Positions 1 through 3,838 of a stretch of DNA of 5,287 nucleotides are shown here, piece after piece; position 1 is the stretch's first letter, and every line of letters starts with the position of its first letter. The position numbers were made by a program, and so were the translations under genes. A model generated the notes under the pieces. It was given only the letters and a program-made list of their open reading frames with translations. It ran no database searches and was not told the DNA's origin. The stretch comes from Patescibacteria group bacterium (lineage in GTDB: Bacteria; Patescibacteria; UBA1384; CAILIB01), in NCBI GenBank assembly GCA_020696955.1, contig JAJFBK010000050.1:1-5287 (forward strand), read 5' to 3'.

Positions 1-78
1 CAGGAGCTAATTTTGATATATTTCTGCAGAATCGATGAAAATATGAGGCTGGTTGTCTTTTAGGCATAATCAATATTA

Positions 79-335
79 TCCGTCGGTTCACCTTTCACGG
101 AAGGCGATGAGGCAAATAATGTGTTATCGAATGATAACGATCAGAATGCCCATCGCCCTCCACTCGCTAGGCGGCCAAGAGAGACAAACATAAAGTTCTT
201 GATAAGAGAAGGTTTCCCATGTCCCTGGCCGCCGACCATTTTGGCGAAAGATAACATACGCAATACTTACTGGCAACTGCGATACTATCCCGCCATCCAA
301 ATAGCCTATTCTAATCTGGAATAGGCTATTTTCAT
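79..335 (+). ncRNA. Candidate structured non-coding RNA of unknown family
   Basis: Consecutive inverted repeats fill this stretch. TCCGT 79-83 pairs with ACGGA 97-101. Bases 103-114 pair with 147-157 (11 bp, one bulged A at 110), enclosing a nearly symmetric internal loop and the inner hairpin GTTATC 123-128 / GATAAC 133-138. GGCGGCCA 170-177 pairs with TGGCCGCC 226-233, and weaker pairing (183-186 with 220-223) continues inside. TGGCG 242-246, GATA 250-253 and CGCA 259-262 pair in nested order with CGCCA 291-295, TATC 286-289 and TGCG 278-281. A terminator-like hairpin follows at 299-331. The helices are GC-rich in AT-rich surroundings, and no credible protein gene overlaps. I looked for tmRNA, RNase P, SRP, 5S and T-box signatures and saw none. 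The plus strand is preferred because the terminator T-run is longer in that direction. The 5' end is a guess. It could instead be the 3' UTR of a gene lying before the window. Confidence 0.42.
299..332 (+). terminator. Intrinsic terminator ending the structured region
   Basis: A perfect 13-bp inverted repeat has arms AAATAGCCTATTC (299-311) and GAATAGGCTATTT (319-331) around the loop TAATCTG. It runs into TTTT then C on the plus strand. On the minus strand the run is only TTT followed by GG, so plus-strand termination is favoured. The stem has only four GC pairs and the T-run is short, so efficiency may be modest. Confidence 0.6.
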
Positions 336-356
336 ACCCTATCATACAAATATAAT
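329..356 (+). promoter_or_regulatory. Possible sigma70-type promoter
   Basis: A perfect TATAAT (351-356) lies 16 bp downstream of TTTTCA (329-334), which matches four of six -35 bases. It sits just after the preceding terminator and would start a plus-strand transcript near 363. No gene starts nearby, so this rests on consensus match alone. Confidence 0.3.
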
Positions 357-507
357 CAATGTTCGGTTTTTAGTTTCCACCTCTTTTCCACATGTGTATA
401 AGTATCTAACAACTATGAAGAAATGGATCCAGCCCTTCCGACATCGGGCTAGAGACTATTGTTTCCGTTTCTTCCTAGTTACAGACGCCGCCAGGATATG
501 GGTACTA
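357..507 (+). other. Gene-less spacer, possibly a short transcript
   Basis: This stretch lies between a TATAAT box and the hairpin terminator at 508-533. It holds one short inverted repeat, AGCCC 431-435 / GGGCT 446-450 with a 10-nt loop. A plus-strand reading frame starting at 394 or 415 runs straight through the terminator hairpin into the 3' end of pyk, looks unlike a protein, and is not called. A small RNA between promoter and terminator is possible. Otherwise I see nothing here. Confidence 0.2.
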
Positions 508-533
508 AAAAAGCCCTCTTTCGAGGGCTTTTT
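507..533 (-). terminator. Intrinsic terminator of pyk (also works on plus strand)
   Basis: The arms AAAAAGCCCTC (508-518) and GAGGGCTTTTT (523-533) pair perfectly across a 4-nt loop. Read on the minus strand, the loop is a GAAA tetraloop and the stem is followed by six T residues. It lies 17 nt after the pyk stop codon. The plus-strand reading has a TTTC loop and five T residues, so it may also stop transcripts arriving from the left. Confidence 0.88.
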
Positions 534-550
534 GTTTAGCCAGAGAAGAA

Positions 551-1633
551 CTAGCGGTCTTTCTTCAAAGGAAGGTTGAACAGGTTTGGCTGGTTGAACT
601 TGTAGTCCTCTACTCGGCGAGCGATCTTTACCATGGTCTTCAAGGCATTGACCGGGTCGATACCGGCAGCGGTCTCTTCAGACAACATGATGGCGTCAGA
701 TCCAGCGAACACTGCATTGGCCACGTCAGACACTTCAGCGCGAGTTGGACGAAGGGCGTTGGTCATGGACATCAGCATCTGAGTAGCGGTAACAACCGGG
801 GTTCCGGACTCTTTGCAGAGATTGGTAATCATGCGTTGTAGGATTGGCAATTCTTCCATTGGCATTTCGATACCAAGGTCACCACGGGCAATCATTACGG
901 CATCAGAAGCATCGATGATCTCAGCAATGTTCTTGATGGCGATACGACGCTCAATCTTGGTCATGATCTTGATAGGACGGTCACCAATGATCTCACGGAT
1001 CTCATCAACTTCCTTGCGGCTTCCAATAAAGGAAAGGGCGATCCAATCAACTCCGGCTTCCATAAGGAATTCGAGGTCACGACGGTCTTTTTCAGTAATG
1101 GCAGGTGAGCTGAGGTCGGTATCAGGAACGTTCACGCTCTTTCGAGGCTTCAACTTGCCGCCATTGATCATGGTGGCAACGATACGAGAACCGTTCACTT
1201 CATTGATCTGGCCTTCCAAGGCGCCATCCATAAAGGTAATAGGCTCTCCGGCTTTCACATCCAAGTGAAGAGTTTCGTCATTGATGAAAATCTCACCTTC
1301 TTGTGGATCGGTGCAGGCAGCAGTATAGAAGGTATAAGGAACACCAGGAAGGATGTCCATTCCCTCTTCAGGAATGTCGCTCCCGACACGGATGTTAGGA
1401 CCTTGCAGGTCAGCTTGCATTTCAACCTTGGTACCATGCTTTTCATTCAAAGAATCAAGCAGGGCTTTTCGTTGGCGATACTCATCGTACTGAGCGTGGG
1501 CAAAGTTGTTTCGAATAATATTTGCTCCGGCTTTTACCAATCCTTCGAGCACTTCGGGATTGCTACTAGCGGGACCAATAGTACAAATATACTTTGTCCA
1601 GGTAGGAGTAAGACCTTCCTGTTCTGTAGGCAT
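551..1633 (-). CDS. pyk: Pyruvate kinase, short form lacking the C-terminal domain
   Basis: Catalyses phosphoenolpyruvate plus ADP to pyruvate plus ATP in the cytoplasm, the last step of glycolysis. The 360 residues cover the A barrel and the B lid (about 84-172) but stop just after the barrel, whereas usual enzymes have about 470 residues with a C-terminal allosteric domain. Visible motifs: CTIGPAS at 17-23; R41, N43 and H46 in the phosphate/cation loop; DLQGP at 75-79; catalytic K226 and E228 (KIE); ARGDLG at 249-254 with metal ligand D252; ATQM with T284; RPTRAEVSDVANAV at 295-308; LSEETAAG at 317-324. Deviations from the family: A45 replaces the usual Ser, N80 replaces the Glu/Lys that tracks K+ dependence, and M288 replaces the Glu of TQMLES. 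The stop is TAG, followed by a strong terminator. The ATG at 1633 puts the first conserved strand at the normal distance; no Shine-Dalgarno is evident. Family assignment is secure. Activity and tetramer state without the C-domain are inference. Confidence 0.95.
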   Translation of the reverse strand: MPTEQEGLTPTWTKYICTIGPASSNPEVLEGLVKAGANIIRNNFAHAQYDEYRQRKALLDSLNEKHGTKVEMQADLQGPNIRVGSDIPEEGMDILPGVPYTFYTAACTDPQEGEIFINDETLHLDVKAGEPITFMDGALEGQINEVNGSRIVATMINGGKLKPRKSVNVPDTDLSSPAITEKDRRDLEFLMEAGVDWIALSFIGSRKEVDEIREIIGDRPIKIMTKIERRIAIKNIAEIIDASDAVMIARGDLGIEMPMEELPILQRMITNLCKESGTPVVTATQMLMSMTNALRPTRAEVSDVANAVFAGSDAIMLSEETAAGIDPVNALKTMVKIARRVEDYKFNQPNLFNLPLKKDR

Positions 1634-1636
1634 ACG

Positions 1637-1666
1637 TTTACTTTAGCTTACTTAATAAAATATAAT
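1637..1666 (+). promoter_or_regulatory. Promoter of the pilin-like gene
   Basis: TTTACT (1637-1642, four of six -35 bases) and a perfect TATAAT (1661-1666) are separated by 18 bp. Transcription would start near 1673, leaving a leader of about 20 nt before the ATG at 1693. The same AT-rich patch read on the minus strand contains TATATT (1664 down to 1659), a candidate -10 for pyk with no good -35. The two divergent promoters would therefore overlap. Confidence 0.5.
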
Positions 1667-1683
1667 GAGAATACTAATTCTCA
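1666..1683. repeat. Palindrome at the start of transcription, possible operator
   Basis: TGAGAAT (1666-1672) and ATTCTCA (1677-1683) form a perfect 7-bp inverted repeat around ACTA. It begins at the last base of the TATAAT box and spans the expected start point of the plus-strand transcript. It could be a repressor site for the divergent pair or a small hairpin in the leader. The match is short, so it may also be chance. Confidence 0.35.
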
Positions 1684-1692
1684 CACCGATAG

Positions 1693-3228
1693 ATGATATC
1701 ATTTTCAGATCTCTTTGTCCAAAAAGCTTGGGCGGCGAGCCAGCTCATAGAACCCGTAGCATCAGGAGGCAAAAGCTCAGGACAAACCCTTGCCGCCCTT
1801 TACGGTACGATTTTTGAAATTCTGACCGTAGTAGCTGGGGCGATTGCCGTCCTCTACTTGGTGTGGGCGGGCATGCAGTATATCAGTGCCGGTGGCAGTC
1901 CAGAGAAAGCCAAGACAGCCCGAGGCGCCATTATTAGCGGCATCATCGGCGTGGTAATTATCATCGCCGCCTACACCCTCGTAAGAATTGGAACCAGCAT
2001 CGGCAACCAATTGAATAACAGCACCCAGCTTGCCACTCCCACCAATACTGAAGACGATGATGCGATTGCTCCCGGAGGAACCGTCACTCTTGCTCCCGGA
2101 GGAACCTTTACGGCCACCAAGGCCCAAAACATTATTGCCCCAGGTGCTGGCACCGTCAAACGGGCAAATGGCAGCACCGAAACAATAACGGCTGGCCAAA
2201 AGGTAACCTTGCAGCCAGGAGATTCACTCACCCTTACCAACGGAGGCTCATTTGCGACCCCTGAAGGAGGAACTGTCAGCAATCCAGAAGAGAAGAAGGA
2301 TGGGTATGCCACCATTTCCTACAAGGTATACAACCTTGATAACGGATACGAAGTTACCGCTCCAGTACTCCTCAAAATAAACGGTGGGGCAACTGCCAGT
2401 AAGTCAGGTGAAACTTTTACGCTCGACACCAGCAAACCAACCATTCAAATTACCGCCATCCCCCAAGAGAATGGCTACTATTTTCCTTGTACAGCATCGG
2501 CCGCCCATGTTCCGGGTAAAAACGTCCTCAAGGTTCGTATTTCTTCAGCCAGCGTCAGGGTCTGCTCTGCCTCTTTTGAGACTGCCACTCCAATATCACC
2601 CATTCCAGAGCCTGAAGAAACTGGAGCTTACTTTACCTTTCAGGCCTTTAATCTGGGAGGCAGGCCGATTGACGATCCGATTGACCTCATGATTAACGGA
2701 TATTTGCTCGCCAATCGCTCCGGAGACAGCTTTTATTTGAATAATCCCGAACTCCCGAGTGTCATCGTGGCAACGCCAAAATCAGGACTATACAGACCAT
2801 GCTCGGCCACTGCCACTCCTAGCACCCAGAAAAAGGTATTGAAAATTCGTTTTGCCCTCACTGAGAACCAGCAGTGCGCTGCAACCTATGAGGGAGCAAC
2901 ATCAGCCCCTAGCGTAACGCTTACCGTCTCAGCCTTCGACACCACCACTTCAGAGCCTCTCAAAGACTTCAGGTTCGCCATAAAGGAAAAGGGAAGTACT
3001 AACTACCGGGGAATCGGAATGTCGAATATCACCATAGATCCCCGTGGCACCTATGACTTCCAAATTGAGAAAGACGGATACTTCTCCTGTGAAGAGCGGT
3101 ACGATTTCCAGTACAGCGGCCCGTTCACCGTATGGCTTACTCCTTCCGACAAAGCCCCTCCTCTCAACGCTGATGGCGGCTTAAACGATACGCTACGCTG
3201 CCATTACAGTCCTGACATCAGACTTTAG
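1693..3228 (+). CDS. Pilin-like (VirB2/TrbC-type) membrane protein with octad stalk and three cysteine-paired repeats
   Basis: Residues 43-63 and 79-98 are hydrophobic helices joined by a short basic loop GGSPEKAKTAR (67-77). This layout is typical of VirB2/TrbC-like proteins common in CPR genomes. By the positive-inside rule the loop is cytoplasmic, so the 400-residue C-terminal part would be outside. A polar linker (101-127) precedes nine contiguous octapeptides (128-199, such as GGTVTLAP, GQKVTLQP, GDSLTLTN). Three related beta-rich repeats follow at about 203-297, 311-401 and 405-505, with cysteines C266/C291, C370/C395 and C466/C503. They resemble carboxypeptidase-regulatory-like or PEGA-type surface domains, but I cannot name the family. 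The N-terminus has only a weak AxA site (AWA, 12-14) and no clear signal-peptide core. No Shine-Dalgarno precedes the ATG, which is the only start that keeps the whole membrane region. No other secretion genes are adjacent. Function inferred: surface appendage or anchored adhesin-like protein. Confidence 0.75.
   Translation: MISFSDLFVQKAWAASQLIEPVASGGKSSGQTLAALYGTIFEILTVVAGAIAVLYLVWAGMQYISAGGSPEKAKTARGAIISGIIGVVIIIAAYTLVRIGTSIGNQLNNSTQLATPTNTEDDDAIAPGGTVTLAPGGTFTATKAQNIIAPGAGTVKRANGSTETITAGQKVTLQPGDSLTLTNGGSFATPEGGTVSNPEEKKDGYATISYKVYNLDNGYEVTAPVLLKINGGATASKSGETFTLDTSKPTIQITAIPQENGYYFPCTASAAHVPGKNVLKVRISSASVRVCSASFETATPISPIPEPEETGAYFTFQAFNLGGRPIDDPIDLMINGYLLANRSGDSFYLNNPELPSVIVATPKSGLYRPCSATATPSTQKKVLKIRFALTENQQCAATYEGATSAPSVTLTVSAFDTTTSEPLKDFRFAIKEKGSTNYRGIGMSNITIDPRGTYDFQIEKDGYFSCEERYDFQYSGPFTVWLTPSDKAPPLNADGGLNDTLRCHYSPDIRL
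2066..2106 (+). repeat. 17-bp direct repeat at 24-bp period
   Basis: TTGCTCCCGGAGGAACC occurs at 2066-2082 and exactly again at 2090-2106. The 24-bp offset is one octapeptide unit. It is DNA-level evidence that the octad array in the pilin-like protein grew by recent duplication of one unit. Confidence 0.85.
2074..2289 (+). repeat. Nine-unit octapeptide array (protein level)
   Basis: Residues 128-199 of the pilin-like protein divide without gaps into nine 8-residue units beginning at 128, 136, 144, 152, 160, 168, 176, 184 and 192. Position 1 is Gly in seven of nine. Position 4 is V, F, I, V, E, V, L, F, V, so it is hydrophobic in eight of nine. The central units (144-167) are more diverged than the ends. 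Alternating hydrophobic positions suggest a beta-solenoid-like or extended beta stalk, which is inference. Confidence 0.6.
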
Positions 3229-3239
3229 GAAACGATACT

Positions 3240-3275
3240 AAAAAAGCCCTGCCAGAAATGACAGGGCTTTTCTTT
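3240..3275. terminator. Bidirectional terminator between convergent genes
   Basis: AAAAGCCCTG (3242-3251) and CAGGGCTTTT (3262-3271) form a perfect 10-bp stem. Two further pairs (3253-3254 with 3259-3260), after one C-A mismatch, close a GAAA loop on the plus strand. The plus-strand tail is TTTTCTTT. The minus-strand tail is six T residues. It lies 11 nt after the stop of the pilin-like gene and about 8 nt after the stop of the RRM gene, so it serves both. Confidence 0.9.
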
Positions 3276-3283
3276 CGCTTCGC

Positions 3284-3637
3284 TTAGTACTGCTCGTCTT
3301 GCTGAGCTGGACGCTGGTCACGTGGGATGTAAGGACGAGCCTCGTTAACGAAGATCGGACGCTTCATCACTTCGCCGCGTACTTCGTACTCGACTTCAGT
3401 GCTGTTAACCTTCTCGATAGCCTGCTCCATAGCTTCTTTGGTAGTGAAACCAACAAAGCCGATACCACGTGAACGTGGAGGACGGGAAGGATCGTTAGGA
3501 TTTTTTTCTTTAAGAATAATTACTTCAGTAATCTGATCTTCTTCAAAGCCACCGATTTCCATGAATACCTGCTTCAAGGTTGCTTCTGAGATAGAATAAG
3601 GCAAGTTGCCTACGAATACTTTAAACTGTTGTTCCAT
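3284..3637 (-). CDS. Small single-RRM RNA-binding protein
   Basis: A 117-residue protein made of one RNA recognition motif (about 5-98) and a short polar tail. RNP2 is VFVGNL at 7-12 with F8. RNP1 is RGIGFVGF at 57-64 with F61. The third RNP1 position, usually Phe or Tyr, is Ile59, so one of the aromatic RNA-stacking residues is missing. The loop before RNP1 (44-56) is longer and richer in Pro, Asn and Arg than in compact bacterial RRMs. Stand-alone RRM proteins of this size occur in cyanobacteria, where several respond to cold, and in CPR genomes. They are thought to bind single-stranded RNA in the cytoplasm. The start is supported by RNP2 lying 6 residues from the N-terminus; no Shine-Dalgarno is visible. 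The upstream leader can form a hairpin (3672-3700). It stands alone, convergent with the pilin-like gene and divergent from murT. Target RNAs are unknown. Confidence 0.93.
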   Translation of the reverse strand: MEQQFKVFVGNLPYSISEATLKQVFMEIGGFEEDQITEVIILKEKNPNDPSRPPRSRGIGFVGFTTKEAMEQAIEKVNSTEVEYEVRGEVMKRPIFVNEARPYIPRDQRPAQQDEQY

Positions 3638-3671
3638 ATACTATGATTTGCTTTTTAATCAAACGTTCTTA

Positions 3672-3700
3672 GCATTGTCCCCTTTCATTCCGGGCAATGC
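3672..3700. repeat. Hairpin in the RRM-murT divergent spacer
   Basis: GCATTG (3672-3677) pairs with CAATGC (3695-3700). On the plus strand, T3678-G3694 and CC/GG (3679-3680 with 3692-3693) extend it to nine pairs around an 11-nt loop. On the minus strand the stem is six pairs, a bulge, then CCC/GGG. It lies 35 nt upstream of the RRM start and so would be in that gene's 5' leader if transcription begins further up. It has no T-run, so it is not a terminator. Confidence 0.45.
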
Positions 3701-3735
3701 GCCTATGGTTCTCGGTACACCTCCATCTAAACTTA

Positions 3736-3763
3736 CATATAATATGCACTCCAGACGTCTCAA
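3736..3763 (-). promoter_or_regulatory. Possible promoter of the RRM gene
   Basis: On the minus strand TTGAGA (3763 down to 3758, five of six -35 bases) is followed after 16 bp by TATATG (3741 down to 3736, four of six). This would give a leader of roughly 90 nt containing the 3672-3700 hairpin. The match is moderate and the spacing acceptable. Confidence 0.3.
3738..3743 (+). promoter_or_regulatory. Possible -10 element for murT-gatD
   Basis: A perfect TATAAT lies 95 bp before the murT start. No convincing -35 lies upstream (GGTACA at 3714-3719 matches three of six, 18-bp spacer). It overlaps the candidate minus-strand RRM promoter. It is the best plus-strand candidate in the spacer but weak on its own. 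Confidence 0.25.
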
Positions 3764-3838
3764 CTATAGCAGAAAAAGTACAAAACAAAAGTGACTCGCA
3801 CCCTGGTATTTTGAGGCTCATCCTGGTTATATAGGAAC

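Noticed and set aside
1..63. Possible tail of an upstream protein gene (frame open to TAG at 61-63, or frame 3 ending at TGA 36-38)
   Set aside because: Too short to tell a real C-terminus from chance, and no motif is recognisable in either frame.
121..324. Plus-strand GTG-started 67-codon frame
   Set aside because: It begins inside the internal loop of one hairpin, ends inside the terminator stem, has no ribosome binding site, and its composition matches no family I know.
1..335. Known RNA families (tmRNA, RNase P, SRP, 6S, 5S, T-box) considered for the structured region
   Set aside because: None of their conserved sequence blocks was seen, so no family name is given. A covariance search could still change this.
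124..345. Minus-strand 73-codon frame
   Set aside because: It runs through the whole terminator hairpin and most of the structured region. No family is recognised, and a chance open frame is more likely.
431..450. AGCCC/GGGCT inverted repeat considered as a terminator
   Set aside because: The stem is only 5 bp with a 10-nt loop and is not followed by a T-run on either strand.
394..579. Plus-strand 61-codon frame
   Set aside because: It reads through the strong GAAA-loop terminator and into the antisense of the pyk 3' end.
813..1268. Long plus-strand frame opposite pyk
   Set aside because: Shadow of the securely identified pyruvate kinase on the other strand; the translation is low-complexity Ser/Ile/Arg-rich.
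1777..2315. Two overlapping minus-strand frames opposite the pilin-like gene
   Set aside because: Antisense shadows of the Gly/Pro/Thr-rich octad region and membrane segments, with no start signals or homology.
3827..3838. TTATATA before murT as a -10 box for a leaderless transcript
   Set aside because: The spacing to the ATG would fit, but there is no -35 element at a usable distance and the -10 match is weak.
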